Shown here in pieces: positions 1 through 12,018 of a stretch of 64,000 nucleotides of DNA. Source of the DNA: Symsagittifera roscoffensis. Lineage: Eukaryota > Xenacoelomorpha > Acoela > Convolutidae. A program made the translations under genes and the position numbers. The stretch's first letter is position 1. Each line of letters opens with the position of its first letter. The DNA lies in NCBI RefSeq assembly GCF_963678635.1, contig NC_087062.1, positions 57,926,129 to 57,990,128 on the forward strand, given 5' to 3'. The notes below the pieces were generated by a model. That model ran no database searches and was not told where the DNA came from. It saw nothing but the letters and a program-made list of their open reading frames with translations.

Positions 1-502
1 CGCCCAAAAGGCAAGTTGGCAAACTTGCCATAAAAGTATTACGCCTGAGGATGACGCCTGATGGGTAAAATTTTAACGTTCAGTGAAAAATTGATGTCCG
101 CATAGACCAGGCACGTAACTGGAAGTTTAATGAACTAACTGAAAAAAGTGGTTGTGAGCACCAAAGATTGTGTTTGGTCATGAAACGGAATAGTCCGAGT
201 TGAACATCGAACCAAAGCCAAGTTAATTAACCCCGGATACAACACAACACTTTTTTGATAGTGGAAAAGAAAGTCGGGAATGTATTTGAAGCAACAAATT
301 TTTTTTTCTTATTTCACGGAATGTAAGTTTCTATTTAACAAAAAGTTTATGCGGCATCTCGGTTCAGAGCTCTATTTTCAGTCCAATTCCTGAGTTCTTC
401 CTGTGTCATTGGGTGGCCTAGCAGCTCCATCGTGGCGAGAATCGAAGTTGTGTTAAGCCAATCGGGGTTGTTCACTATCGGTGTTTCTACAACGGCTGAC
501 GG

Positions 503-2040
503 TTAAGTGGGTAAGCGAGATGGGTCGTATTCACTCTGCCGTCCCGACGGCTTAAACTGCCTTTTTTTAAAAATTGATGTAAGAATTATGATTGTGAGAG
601 ATTTCTTTTTACCTACTAAATCGGATTCGAGTCTTCTAGAGCTATCAGGGGTCGAGTGTCGTAATGGAAAAGAGTTTGGGGTGGTTAAGTCCACGACGTT
701 TACTGTCGGATTTTCTGTTTCGATAGTGATTGCTTCTGAGGATGAAGTGGGCAGTGGGGTCGATAAGTAGGTTAAAGGATGTTCACCTGGTCTATCGTCT
801 AAGGCTTCAGCGAGGCTCGTAAATACCGTTTCTCCCAATAAGGATGGAGATTGTCTGGCTCGAATGGGTCCCGTATTATATCTGATATGGGGTTTTGACA
901 TTATCTTGGAGGTTGCGATTTTAGGGCTACGATGCTTTTCTCTTGGAAATTCCTGTAGATTTTGTTTTAGACGAACCCTGAGTCGGAATGGGGTCTATTC
1001 TCTAGATTTCTGGGTCCGTTTTGACTGTTCTGAAGTTCTGACCTCTCGCCTTCGTTCGTAGCTTCTGAGTTGCTATAACCCATTTCGTCCTGACTATGGA
1101 GATGAATAATTGGTGGAATCGTGAGTTGCTCCAGATTGATGACGGTTGGATTCCGGTCGGCTGCGGCTTGAGGTGGGTCCTGCTCGTTTACTAGATTCGT
1201 ATCTTCTCTTCGCAGTGTTTCTTTTTTATTTATTCCGTGGTCTTGAACAGTGCTATCCTAAAAATTTTCTCAATTAATTCTGGTAAGTGACTTAAGGTCT
1301 TTGAGTAGTATCAGGTGGCTAGCTTCGTCATCCGAGATGGTTTCCATCGACATATTTGCGAGTGTTTTGTCTGATTTGTCTGGTGTTAGTAGTCGGCTGG
1401 GTTATCCCGGCGGGATAAAATCTTGGTTATCCTCTACTCCAATAGGACATCTAAGTTGTTTTCTTTCATTTTGCTCCTCTCGTAACAAAGTTTCCCTCGA
1501 AAAATTGATGGCTGCGTTTCGTCTAGCGATGTCTAATTCTTCGAATTTAGTCTGGAATTTTTTTTGTTTTTTTTTTGTTTTGAGTGGCCTTCGAGCTTTT
1601 AAATCCGACTGCTTTTAAATCCTTTCTGGCTGCTTTTATCACCTTCCTAGGTCCTTTTCTGGTAACAAACTTGATAACTTGATACTTTTTACGAGGGCTC
1701 ACCTTCCTCGGTTCAGTAGGTATTTTCACGGCTAAGTCAGATTTACAGATTATTTTACCACTTTTAAGATTTGTTATATGATCCGATTCCCTTACGATTT
1801 CTTCTTTGTTCTTTTTTCTGTCCCGAACTTTTCTATAGATAAGGGTCTTACTCGATGGGTTACTCAGAACGGGATTGGCCACGCCTAGAACCTTTTGTTT
1901 CTCTGAGCGGGAGAAAAGCTTCACTGGAGAGCGCGAGCTTGTTGGCACGTATCTGGTAGCGTTTGCAATGTCTTCTGATGAGGAGGATTCGTCATCCAAG
2001 TTTCCGTCTTCTATAACATCAGGAGCGTCTCAGTCATGTC
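503..2040 (-). pseudogene. 3' region of element A (post-integrase ORF, decayed)
   Basis: Two open stretches survive on the minus strand. One is a 150-codon Ser/Lys-rich, basic segment at 1547-1999. The other is a 132-codon segment at 503-901 containing a V-D-L-T-T-P-N patch. The matching region of element B at 61.2-62.8 kb has a comparable N-P-I-L-I-D-G-S patch, so this is probably the distal end of pol or a third ORF of the family. No signal peptide, membrane segment or catalytic motif could be seen, so I do not call it env. Low complexity makes the frame assignment uncertain. Confidence 0.4.
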
Positions 2041-2073
2041 GTCTGTCCCGGCACATTACTTTTCTTCCTTAAT

Positions 2074-2870
2074 CTATGCATAACAGTGTTTTGTTCCAAT
2101 CCAAGTTTTTTTTGAAAATGGAATTTTTACCAGATTGTGCAAAATAGTTTTTGGTGATCTACCAAAATGTGCTTCAAAAGGAGAGCAATTTAGTGATTGT
2201 TGAGTTACAGACCATAACTCTTTTAGTAAGGCTATTTCTGAAGAGAGCTTTGGCTTTTCTTGTGCCATGACCATAAGTCGTTCTTTTATTCTTAGAATCA
2301 GTTAGTCAACCAGTTTGCAGCTCCATGGTCGCCCACTGGGCTAAATATAACGTTTAGTATTTTGTTCTTGGCAAAATTCTCGGACATCTTTAGAGATAAA
2401 TCCCGACCCTTGGTCCGCTCTACTTGTTCTAGTTATACCATGCAGAGTTGTATATTTTCTAAGAAAGTTAATGACGGATTTAGCAGATGTGCTAGATGTT
2501 ATGTGCACCAAAGGGTATTTTGTGAAGCGGTCTATGCACACGAATATCTTCTTTTTTATTCCCCAAGTTAACGGCGGCGGGCCGGCAAAATCTAACTCTA
2601 TTTCTTGGTTTGGTTCTACGACCAATGGGAGCTTTCCAAGATTTTTGTGTTTTGAAAGATGTTTCAGGTTTTTGCCTGCTTTAAAGCACTTAATCGGTTC
2701 TCTCCGTGACTTTGGATTTCTCGGTAAATTTTTGGCCACCAGATGTAAAGATTTGCCAGACTTTTCAATGCGATTTGACCAGGATGTTCTACAAGTAGCC
2801 GATGTAGCATAGTAATCCATAGGCATGCTGGTAAAGACATGCCCCGTTCACGTGTAAATTGTTGATACAA
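2074..2870 (-). pseudogene. Integrase region of element A
   Basis: Minus-strand translation shows the zinc-binding region (LLVEHPGQIALKSLANLYIWWPK, here given only as the H-P-G and W-W-P patches), then the catalytic core. The first Asp is in I-E-L-D-F-A-G-P. The second is retained in S-R-A-D-Q-G-S-G-F. The post-core patch S-P-F-E-A-H-F-G-R follows near 2.15 kb. The pieces lie in different frames, so the enzyme is not expressed. The catalytic Glu region near 2.3 kb is scrambled. Order and spacing match element B, where the second Asp has become Asn. Confidence 0.75.
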
Positions 2871-3302
2871 GGTTTAAAAAAATTTTCCATTTGCAAAATA
2901 TCTTGTTTTTGATCTTTTTCGATAGCTTTTATAATCTTTTTAAATACAAGGTTTTGTTTAGTAAGTAACGCCTTGAAAGTAGAAAAAAATTTTGGCCTTG
3001 AGAATGGAGATAGTTTATGCTTAAAAGACTGAGGATTTTTTTTTTCATTTCTATGTAACTGGTCTGCAGATGTACCCGTTGGGTAGCTAATACTGGGCAA
3101 AGCAGATGGGATTTTATAAAATTGGATTTTCAGTTTGTTCGCTAGTTTTTCCCCTATCAGACATTTCTTTTAGATTTTTTTACTTATTTGAAAATTTAAT
3201 AGGTTGGCAAGATGGAATGCAATCTTCTGTTTGCGAAAGAAAGTTTTGACACACTGACATTTGGGAATGCATAAATATGGTTTGCAAAACTTCTGTAGCC
3301 TT

Positions 3303-3665
3303 CTAAATTCGTTTCTCGCGTTCAAATTCTTGTCTTATCATATCATTAGTCGATTGGCCAATCACATTGCTGTATTCAAAGTCATGTGATGCTGTTTGTG
3401 GAGAAAATTTGTCCCTTATTTGCGAATGAGAACATCTAGGCAGCAGTTTTTCAAAGCCTAAAATAAGGCTAATATAATTTACGGAGGCAAAAACAAATCC
3501 TTTTTCCTGGCCCGGGAGATGTTTGATTGTGAAATCATATTGTAAAAACTTATCTGCCCAGCGGTAGAGGCGAGATTGGGCTGTCTTTGTATATTCATTG
3601 TCGTTCAGTGCCCCTATTAATGCTTTATGATCGGTAAGAATAGAAAAAGAAAATTGTTTGCCCAA
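3303..3665 (-). pseudogene. RNase H C-terminal part of element A
   Basis: A 120-codon open segment carries the late RNase H hallmark T-D-H-K-A-L followed by S-R-L-Y-R-W-A-D-K and I-K-H-L-P-G-Q, typical of Ty3/Gypsy RNase H domains (the usual tail motif is N-V-x-A-D-x-L-S-R). The expected final Asp motif is degraded to F-V-F-A-S-V-N-Y. The upstream half, with the first catalytic Asp, is in another frame at about 3790-3990, where I-N-C-D-A-S is visible. Confidence 0.75.
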
Positions 3666-3689
3666 AAGATAGTTTTAAAACGTTCTAGT

Positions 3690-4600
3690 ACCCAAAATAA
3701 ACCCAACAGTTCGAATTCAGTAGTGCTGTATTTTAGTTTGGCAATATTGAGGAACGAACATATTCGCGACCACTACCGTTTTCCAGACTTCCTTTAGTCT
3801 TGCTCGAGGGATCCACCCAATCGTAAGTGTGAAGCATCGCAATTGATTCTTGTATTGATTTTAACGTTGAAATGGTGGTTTGCTACTGTAATACTGTTTT
3901 CCTTCTTGATTTTCTCGAACGCAGCAAAATGTACCTTCGACCAATTAAACTGTTTATTTTTTTGCATTGGTTCTCTAAACGGTGGAGACAAGGAGTGAAT
4001 TTATTAAAATGGTTGATTGAGCCCATTAAGGATCTTATGTCCTTGATAGATCGCAGTTCTTTCAAGTTTTTAATTGCGTCTGATGTGGACTAAAGGAGCG
4101 GTCTACTTGGCGTCGACTTTTAATCCTATTTACTCTATCTAATTTGTCAAAAATTTACATTTCTCCCGTTTTAAGGCTAACTCATTGTCGCCCAATTTCT
4201 TAGAACGTCAGTAACTAATTTGCAGTGTTCTTTAGTGGTAATTACTGTAGCGATTAAATGTCGTCTAAGTTACAGTGTGTATTTGGTAGCTTTCCCATTA
4301 GACGGTCCATGATACGTTGAAATTCATTCGGCATATCGCCTAATCCGTAAAATCCTGTTTCAAAATGGTATGAGCCTATAACATCTCCTCTCATAATGTT
4401 CAAATTGCATTGGTTACTTGCTTTTTTCTACAGTGGTATCTGGCTTCATGCATATTTCAGGTCGATAGATGAAAACCAGTATTTGTTTTTGTTGTGATCG
4501 CTTATTATTAAAGCGACGTAATCAATTAGTTCAATCAAAATGGGCATTGATATCTGTTGCAAAATACTTTTTTGTTTAGTATTTTCGAGTTCAGATCCCG
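3690..4600 (-). pseudogene. Reverse transcriptase of element A
   Basis: On the minus strand around 4400-4260 the RT reads R-G-D-V-I-G-S-Y-H-F-E-T-G-F-Y-G-L-G-D-M-P-N-E-F-Q, followed by N-L-D-D-I as the YxDD-box equivalent. The connection patch S-L-M-G-S-I-N-H-F-N-K-F lies at 3883-4065. Frames change between patches. Element B has the same G-L-G-D-M-P-N-E-F-Q-R block, where most Ty3/Gypsy RTs have F-G-L-x-N-A-P-x-x-F-Q, so this is a lineage marker. Confidence 0.75.
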
Positions 4601-4941
4601 TTTAATTGACCCGTCCTTTTTTGCTGTTTTGACGTTGAGTGAAATAAAACAGTCTTATGAACGTCTGAACAGTTTTTTAATATAGTCCTCGCTGAGTAAT
4701 CTATCAACACACAATTTCACTTTAGGGAACATTTGCATTGGTATGCGCTTACCTTTTACCTGTATTGTTTCTAAAGGTTCATTAAAATATGTGTTTACAA
4801 TAAAATGTGTTTGCGATAAAATCTGCCTGTGTTTTTAAAACTTCTGGAAATGGATTGGATATAAAAAGTTTGAACTCACGGAGTGGCGTGTCGAGAAGTT
4901 GGCAGGGTTGAATGTCAGATTCAAATTTATCTGGCTTACTT

Positions 4942-5335
4942 CTATCCCGACGGGTGTTTTTCTCGGGATCTTCCGTGCATCTGACACTGTGGTGCAGCCT
5001 GCTTCTGTGAGACCTCCATTCCCAAATTCGGTAGTATGTCAATGCCCAGTAAGTTTCTTTCTGCCCCTTCAGTAATAAACAGTTGTTGATCTTTGCCATC
5101 CCATCTCTTCGATTGAATCCTCACTGTGACTTTTCTGATTTTTTTATTGTGCTACCAAAAACATTGGTAGCACGATAAAAATGAATTTCCGTGCCTTTCT
5201 AGGAACAAGTACGTAGGCTAACCCATTTTCGGAATCAGATATTTGATGCAAGTTTTTTTCTGGATTTTTACGTTTCTCATATTCGTAAAAACGATATCTC
5301 TGACTAATTCGGTCTCTAATTTGCCCATCTCGCAA
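4942..5335 (-). pseudogene. Protease region of element A
   Basis: Minus-strand segments 4942-5124 and 5144-5335 carry L-L-G-I-D-I-L-P-N-L-G-M, the late retropepsin (ILG-type) motif. Element B has the equivalent I-I-G-N-N-I-L-P-S-L-G-I at 57.97-58.06 kb. The active-site DTG/DSG triad was not found in an open frame. The same block recurs at 9443-9912 in the duplicated copy. Confidence 0.6.
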
Positions 5336-5570
5336 TTTTTTGAAAGTTCTGAGAGGACTTTGTGAAGTTTTTCTAATGACTCATGACCCATGATCTTTGT
5401 CTACGACCAAAAAATGTGTACCTTTCCTTAGTCGAGTTTGTAGTTATCGTGAATGTAGTTTCTAAAAGTTCCTAAAACTCTGCAAATTTTACATCAAATT
5501 TTTTTTTCCGGGGTTATTTTGTGCAAAAAATATTTTTCCTTCTTTTTCAATCCCAAGAACAGTTTTGATT

Positions 5571-5921
5571 TTAATTTCCCGTCGATGTCACCAATTTGTA
5601 GGCCATTAAACTTTGCGTTGTCTTCCGATTTCCTCCTTCTCGGTTCTTCATTGTAGGCTTGTAATGCTTCTTTGTATCGTTCTTCTTTTTTTCTGCCACA
5701 CGGGTTTGATTGTCGGATGTTTCCGATGTTTCTGGGACAGGGTATATTAATTCGGATCTCACCAGTGGATTAATCACATCTTCGATATCCACAAAAACTT
5801 AAGCGATAATTGTAAGTTGAAAATGTTCAGCCCATTTTTCCCAGTCTTGATGGTTCTAGCTTGGTGCGTTGTTCCAGAAGAACTCCAGACCTCGTAATTT
5901 CGACTCGTTTGACTGCGCCAT
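5571..5921 (-). pseudogene. Gag N-terminus of element A, starting in the PBS
   Basis: Minus-strand translation from 5921 gives M-A-Q-S-N-E-S-K-L-R-G-L-E-F-F-W-N-N-A-P, then an in-frame stop, then H-Q-D-W-E-K-W-A-E-H-F and V-D-I-E-D-V-I-N-P-L-V. Element B begins M-A-Q-P-N-T-D-S-A-Y-R-G-L-D, clearly homologous. The A of the start codon is the last base of the LTR, and TGG of the PBS completes ATG-G. Stops and an unclear C-terminus show it is dead. Confidence 0.65.
5903..5920 (-). other. Primer-binding site of element A (tRNA-Ser type)
   Basis: On the minus strand the LTR end (..TTTTAACA) is followed directly by TGGCGCAGTCAAACGAG. The first ten bases match the TGGCGCAGTC PBS known for tRNA-Ser-primed Ty3/Gypsy elements such as 17.6 and 297. 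Element B has TGGCGCAGCC at the same place. Confidence 0.6.
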
Positions 5922-6410
5922 GTTAAAAAATTACCATGATACCGATAAAGGTAATGATGATGTTAAGACGTTGGGGTACTTAAACTAAGACTAGCTTAAG
6001 GCTCGATACGATAATGGAGACTACTAAAGTAACTAGTATACTTTTATCTAAGATTTGACTGAAGTACTTTGGTTTACGAAGACTAAGCTAGATAGAGAAG
6101 AATTTGTCAACAAGTTGAATAGAGAACTAAATTTAAAAAAAACATACACTGACTCAAGCTCAGTTGTGCCAAAAGCCAATGCGATTTTGGCAGGTATCAA
6201 TCTAAATTAAGTTTAGAGCAAGAGCAACATAAAAATTAAAAGATCACCTTTAAGATAAAAGATCACTTTTGACATGTATACACAAAAATTTTATCTGGGA
6301 CAACCTAGAATTTATTCGAGGAGTTTCTTGTCTAAAATTTGTCGAAAAATCAATTATACTTTTCACGCACAGCTAGAATACTTTTATAGATAACTACTTT
6401 GCAATATTTT
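5921..6410 (-). repeat. Probable 5' LTR of element A plus flank
   Basis: This ~490-bp AT-rich stretch adjoins the PBS of element A and begins TGTTAA on the plus strand, i.e. an LTR ending TTAACA in element orientation. Its outer boundary could not be fixed because no second LTR was found. Almost the whole interval (about 5897-6404) is missing from the duplicated copy at 10,395. Confidence 0.4.
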
Positions 6411-7872
6411 TTGAGTGGTATGCGATTTTACGAAAAGACAATAGCCGACAAAAAATTGGAATTAAGTTTAAGTTGCTCGGAAACATAAAAAAATTCATTG
6501 AAAATTTTTCAATATTTTGCAAGCTTTGAGTTTCGAAGAAAAAGAAAGTATATCAGGTTAAAGATCTTTAATTTTCAAGTAGTTTTTGTGGTTGACTTTT
6601 TTTTTGAATTAACCAATTTAAGATAACTGGATCAATGGGGAATTTTTTTTCCGCATGGAAATCTTAAAGCTAAAATCCACTTATGGAAATAGAAACCTAT
6701 CATATTTTTTGCGAGAAGCAAATTAGTCGACTCTAAGTATCAGGTAAAAACTCTTTGAATTTGGCATCGAAAGAAAACAAAAATTTCAAAAGAGGTCACT
6801 CAAAAACAGGTTCTAGCTATTTGGTAACTTCTTGTGGTATCAGACTACCGCCCTATTAGTTGCGAGACTGATTCCAAAAAAAATCTTCACCACTGGTCAC
6901 GAAGTTTAATCGGGCCGTACCTTTCAAGTTTGACCTTTATCTGAAGTTTTCCTTTTTCATAATTGGAGAGCGCCATTTGTATCAAATGGACTTGAATTGA
7001 ACTCAAAAAGTGTATTGAGATATAAGTGTTTTCATAAGTGCAGTAACATCTATGATCTTTTTTTGTAATTATTGAAGCAATTTAAGACTTTTTCCTAAAA
7101 CAAATCATCCAGACCTACATAATTTAACATAACCAACAGACAGTTGAACAGAAATCTAAGAACGCAAGTAAACAGAAGAAAAAAGACCTAGTCGGAAAAA
7201 AATCAACTCTCGAAAATCAAAGAAAAAAAAATAGATGGCTTTAAAGATTTTTGAGTTTCTAAAACATATTATGGATCAATATGTAAAGCTTCTATTTCGC
7301 AGGGGAATAGTTAAATTCCTCTTCCGAAACTATACGTGCATCAAATTTTTTTGTGATTTTTCATTTTTGCTGTTTGATAATGGAATTTACCTTAGTTTTA
7401 ACAAAAAAAAAGAACTGAACTGAAATAAATCAAAAGTCAAACTGCGAAATGTAAATTTGAGCTTCCGTAAAATAGTATCAAAAGGGAGGACTTTCTGGTT
7501 GGCGGTGGGATGTCGAATCTATGAAAGGGCCAAGGAGGCTTGTTTTCCGTCCGTCTCCACTAACCCACCTCAATATTGATAAAAAGACAACAATGGTTCA
7601 TTGAGGCAATTTTGGACCCGGAAACTAGTGTTTTTTTTTAAATTTTTCTCTCCAATTGAATTGTTTTGGTCAAGAATTTCAAAAAATCGGTACTTCATTT
7701 CCTTAAATTTTTTTTCTTTTGAAATATAGCTTTAAAGCATACAAAAAGACTCCTAAAATTGGCTTCAGAACATAAGAATGAAAAAGTTTGCGGGTCACAT
7801 TTTTTTCCGTGTTTTTTCATTTCTTTCTGCAAAAGTTTTAGAGTGTGCCGCGAATAGCCTACGGACCCTGTA

Positions 7873-8225
7873 ATGATTAACTTTCAGACTAAATTGCGAC
7901 CAACTTTTAGACCATTAAGTTTTATATCAAGTCGCCACTTATTGTTTGACCATGTCGTAAATATATTTTATAATATGTCGCGACTAATTTTTAGAGCATA
8001 TCGAGGCTTATCTATCGCCGATATTGCTTTTCAGTTTTTAACCATGTCACAATTTTATTTCTACGAATTATCACCTACTTTTCGACCATTACGTGTTTTT
8101 TTCAAACATGCCGCAATTTTTTTTTCAATCATCCCACGACTATTTTTCGACAATGTCGTAATTTATTATTTTTTTTGCAAATTTTGCGACTTATTTTTCC
8201 ACGATGTCGCGAATAATTTCAGGCC
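7873..8225. repeat. Degenerate tandem minisatellite (GACCATGTCGCGAC type)
   Basis: Imperfect repeats of a short unit around CGACCATGTCGCGACTAATTTTT run through this stretch (for example ATGTCGCGAC near 7977 and GATGTCGCGA near 8203), with spacers of T-rich DNA. The first part recurs at about 11,884-12,010 in the duplicated copy. The same unit forms a long palindrome at 54,421-54,462. The 124-codon open frame across it is a by-product of the repeat. Confidence 0.6.
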
Positions 8226-8309
8226 GAAGAAAAATTATCACAGATAGTTACTGCGCGAAATTAACAAATTGAACTGACTAAAGAACAAATTCCATTATAT
8301 TAGAGTACA

Positions 8310-8691
8310 CAGGTGGAAACTGATCCAAACTATATATTATTATTGGTTATAATTTAGATATTTTATCCCTAGAAAATATTAAAGACTAACCAATCACACT
8401 CCATCTAACTAACAATCCACTTATTTTTAAAGTGCTGATTTTGTTTGTAATTTCAGCACCAGAGCATTCTGAAGTTAACTTACAACTTAGTTGCTTTTTC
8501 CAAGAGACCGACTCGTAACAAACTAGTATACTCTAGATCTTTTGAGACTAAGAGATATAAGAGTAAGATTAAGATCGGTATTAGACAAAAAAATTGAGCA
8601 AATCTATTCGGCCGAAAATAAGATAGCGTGACGAGCAGACGGTGTACCCTATCTGAAAATACTCTATGAGTTAGAGATCCATCTCAGCTCA
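8310..8691 (+). repeat. Dispersed repeat, possible 5' LTR of an outer element
   Basis: This interval matches 53,985-54,330 along its length: GGTGGAA, TGATCCAAAC, the AATTTCAGCACC patch, CCAAGAGACCGACTCG and GAGTTAGAGATCCATC, with one ~36-bp indel and scattered substitutions. The shared sequence ends CTCA, compatible with an LTR 3' end. Two bases later comes TGGTGCGACCATAAG, which could be a primer-binding site. The 5' end would be TG in the other copy but is CA here. Length and order fit an LTR, but no clean target duplication was found. Confidence 0.45.
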
Positions 8692-8813
8692 TCTGGTGCG
8701 ACCATAAGTCTCGAATAAGACCTTAAGGAATAAAATAGCTTAGAACTAACCAAAAATAGATTAGACTTAGACAAACACTCACAAAAATGTTACACGATAA
8801 TAATTTAATTAAA

Positions 8814-8888
8814 ATGTCTCTACGATTCAATAGATCAGAGCCATTATTCCGAACAATACGAGAACTACCCGGTATTGGAAATAGACCT
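8814..8888 (+). pseudogene. 5' part of a small ORF split by the duplicated insert
   Basis: An ATG at 8814 opens a frame that runs through the left 65-bp repeat and, in the pre-insertion arrangement, continues from 12,084 to a stop near 12,241, about 78 codons in all. The product would be Arg/Phe/Asn-rich. It sits ~120 bp downstream of the possible 5' LTR at 8310-8691, so it may be the start of a gag-like gene of the outer element. I do not recognise the family. Confidence 0.35.
8824..8888 (+). repeat. 65-bp direct repeat, left flank of the duplicated insert
   Basis: Starts GATTCAATAG and ends AATAGACCT. It matches 12,019-12,083 with one visible mismatch. Removing the intervening 3.1 kb rejoins a continuous reading frame. 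Confidence 0.85.
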
Positions 8889-11800
8889 CTCATAATGTTC
8901 AAATTGCCTTGGTTACTTGCTTTTTTCTACAGTGGTATCTGGCTTCATGCATATTTCAAGTCGATAGATGAAAACCAGATTTTATTTTTGTTGAGACCGC
9001 TAATTATTAAAGCGACGTAATCAATTAGTTCAATCAAAATGGGCATTGATATCTGTTGCAAAATACTTTTTTGTTAAGTATTTTCGAGTTCAGATCCCGT
9101 TTAATTGACCCGTCCTTTTTTGCTGTTTTGACGTTGAGTGAAATAAAACAGTCTTATGAACGTCTGAACAGTTTTTAATATAGTCCTCGCTGAGTAATCT
9201 ATCAACACACAATTTCACTCTAGGGAAAATGTGCATTGGTGTGCGCTTGCCTTTTACCTGTATTGGTTTTAAAGGTTCATTAAAACATGTGTTTACGATA
9301 AAATGTGCTTACGATAAAATCTGCCTGTGTTTTTAAAACTTCTGAAAATCAAATGGAGATAAACAGTTTGAACTCACGTTGGAGTGTCGTGTCGAGAAGT
9401 TGGCAGGGTTGAATGTCAGATTCAAACTTATCTGGCTTACTTCTATCCCGACGGGTGTTTTTCTCGGGATCTTCCGTGTATCTGACACTGTGGTGCAGCC
9501 TGCTTCTGTGAGACCTCCATTCCCAGATTCGGTAGTATGTCAATTCCCAGTAAGTTTCTTTCTGCCCCTTCAGTTATAAACAGTTGTTGATCTTTGCCAT
9601 CCCATCTCTCCGATTGAATCCTCACTGTGACTTTTCTGATGATATTTATCGTGCTACTGAAGCCTTGGTAGCACGCTAAAATTGTATTTTTGTGCCTTTC
9701 TAGGGAACAAGTACGTAGGCTAACACATTTTCGGAATCAGATATTTGATGCGAAATTTTTTCTGGATTTGTAAGTTTCTCATATTCGTAAAAAAGATATC
9801 TCTGGCTAATTCTGTCTCTAATTTGCCCATCTCGCAATTTTTTGAAAGTTCCGAAAGGACTTTGTGAAGTTTTTCTAATGACTCGTGACCGATGATCTTT
9901 CTCCACGACCAAAAAATGTGTACCTTTCCTAGGTCGAATTTGTAGTTATCGTGAATGTAGTTTCTAAAAGTTCCTAAAACTCTGCAAATTTTACATCAAT
10001 TTTTTTTCCAGGGTTTTTGTATGCAAAAAATATTTTTCCTTCTTTTTCAATCCCAAGTAGAGTTTTGATTTTAATTTCTCGTCGATGTCACCAATTTGTA
10101 GGCTATTAAAGTTTGCGTTTTCTTCCGATTTCCTCCTTCTCGGTTCTTCAATGTAGGCTTGTAATGCTTCTTTGTATCGTTCTTCTTTTTTCTGCCCGAC
10201 GGTTTTGATTGTCGGATGCTTACGACGTTTATGGGACAGGGTACTTTAATTCGGATTTCACCAATGGATTAATCACATCTTCGATATCCACAAAAACTTA
10301 AGCGATAATTGTTAGTTGAAAATGTTCCGCCTATTTTTCCCAGTCTTGATGGTTCTAGCTTGGTACATTGTTCCAGAAGAACTACAGACCTCGTATTTTC
10401 TGAGTGGTATGCGATTTTAAGAAAAAACAATAGCCGACAAAAAATAGGAATTAAGTTTAAGTTGCTCGGAAACATAAAAAAATTGATTGAAAATTTTTCA
10501 ATATTTTGCAAGCTTTGAGATTCGAAGAAAAAAAAGTATATCAGGTTAAAGATCTTCAATTTTCAAGAAGTTTTTGTGATTGACAATTTTTTTAAATTAA
10601 CAAATTTAAGATAACTGGATCAATGGGGAATTTGTTTTTCCGCATGGAAATTTTAAAGCTAAAATCCACTTATGGAAATAGAAATCTATGATATTTTTTG
10701 TGAGAAGCAAATTAGTCGACTCTAAGTATCAGGTAAAAACTCTTTGAATTTGGCATCGAAATAAAACAAAATTTCCAAAAGAAGGTCACTCAAAAACAGG
10801 TTCTAGCTATTTGGTAACTTGTTGTGGTATGAGACTACCGGCCTATTAGTTGCGAGACTGATTCCAAAAAAATCTTCACCACTGGTCACGAAGTTTAATC
10901 GGGCCGTTCCTTTCAAGTTTGCCCTTTATCAGAAGTTTTCCTTTTTCATAGGTGGAGAGCGCCGTTTGTATCAAATGGACCTGAATTGAACTCAAAAAAT
11001 GTATTGAGATATAAGTGTTTTCATAAGTGCAGTAACATCTATGATCTTTTTTTGTAATTATTGAAGCATTTTAAGACTTTTTTCTAAAACAAATCATCCA
11101 GACCTACATAATTTAACATAAACAACAGACAGTTGAACAAAAGTCAAAGAACGCAAGTAAACAGAAGAAAAAAGACCTATTCGAAAAAAAATCAACTCTC
11201 GAAAATCAAAGAAAAAAAATAGATGGCTTTAAAGATCTTTGAGTTTCTAAAACATATTATGGATCAATATGTAAAGCTTTTATTTCGCAGGGGAATAGTT
11301 AAATTCCTCTTCCGAAACTATACATGGATCAATTTTTTTTGGGATTTTTTTCATTTTTGCTGTTCGATAATGGAATTTACCTTCGTTTTAACAAAAAAAA
11401 GAACTGAACTGAAAAAAAATCAAAGGTCAAACTGCGAAAAGTAAATTTGAGCTTCCGTAAACTAGTATCAAGAGGGAGGATTTTCTGGTTGGTGGTGGGA
11501 TGTCGAATCTATGAAAGGGCCAAGGAGGCTTGTTTTCCGTCCGTCTCCCCTAACCCACCTCGATATTGATAAAAAGACAACAGTGGTTAATTGAGGCAAT
11601 TTTGGACCCTGAAACTAGTGTTTTTTTTAAATTTTCTCTCCTGAATTTTCAATTTGAATTGTTTTGGTCAAGAATTTCAAAAAATCCGTTCTTCACTTCC
11701 TTATATATTTTTTTTCATTCGAAAAAATAGCTTTAAAGCGTAAAAAAAAAGACTCCTAAAATTGGCTTCAGAACATAAGAACGAAAAAGTTTGCGGGTCA

Positions 11801-12018
11801 CAATTTTTTCCGTGTTTTTTCATTTTTTTCTTCAAAAGTATTAGAGTGTGCGGCAAATAACCTACGGACCCTGTAATAATTAACTTTCAGACTAAATTGC
11901 GACCAATTTTTAGACCAATAAGTCTTAAATCAAGTCGCCACTTATTGTTTGACCATGTCGTAAATATATTTTATAATATGTCGCGACTAATTTTTAGAGC
12001 ATATCGTGGCTTATCTAT
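8889..12018. repeat. Derived copy of the segmental duplication, lacking ~508 bp
   Basis: Near-parallel to 4385-8021 on the same strand. It starts inside the RT of element A, contains the protease and gag fragments (minus strand, about 9349-10,395), then joins directly to the equivalent of 6405 and ends where the parent reaches 8021. The missing piece corresponds to about 5897-6404, the LTR/PBS interval. The insertion is framed by 65-bp direct repeats. Fragments of protease (9443-9625) and gag (9700-9912, 10.2-10.4 kb) are pseudogenic. Confidence 0.85.

Larger units (their letters stand above)
1..5921 (-). mobile_element. Decayed Ty3/Gypsy retroelement A (minus strand)
   Basis: Read on the minus strand, the block gives the normal order gag (near 5.9 kb), protease, reverse transcriptase, RNase H, integrase, then a downstream region (near 0.5 kb). 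Conserved patches lie in different frames separated by stops and frameshifts, so it is a fossil. It belongs to the same family as element B at 56.5-63.2 kb: both start Gag with M-A-Q over the primer-binding site, and both share the RT string GLGDMPNEFQR. The 5' LTR boundary is taken at 5921, where TG...CA-type ends meet the PBS. No matching 3' LTR was recognised before position 1, so the element may continue outside the window. Confidence 0.8.
4385..8021. repeat. Parent block of a ~3.6-kb segmental duplication
   Basis: The sequence from the RT of element A (4385) through gag (5896), and again from 6405 to about 8021, reappears at 8889-10,395 and 10,396-12,018 with scattered substitutions and small indels. 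The part beyond 6410 is AT-rich flanking DNA without a credible gene. The copied unit therefore mixes transposon and flank, so this is a segmental copy and not a transposition. Confidence 0.85.

Noticed and set aside
1-500. 3' LTR of element A
   Set aside because: No stretch here matches the sequence beyond 5921, so an LTR cannot be supported.
7235-7423. Small ORF duplicated at 11,223-11,444
   Set aside because: AT-rich, ends differ between copies by frameshift, no conserved codon pattern; copied passively with the segmental duplication.
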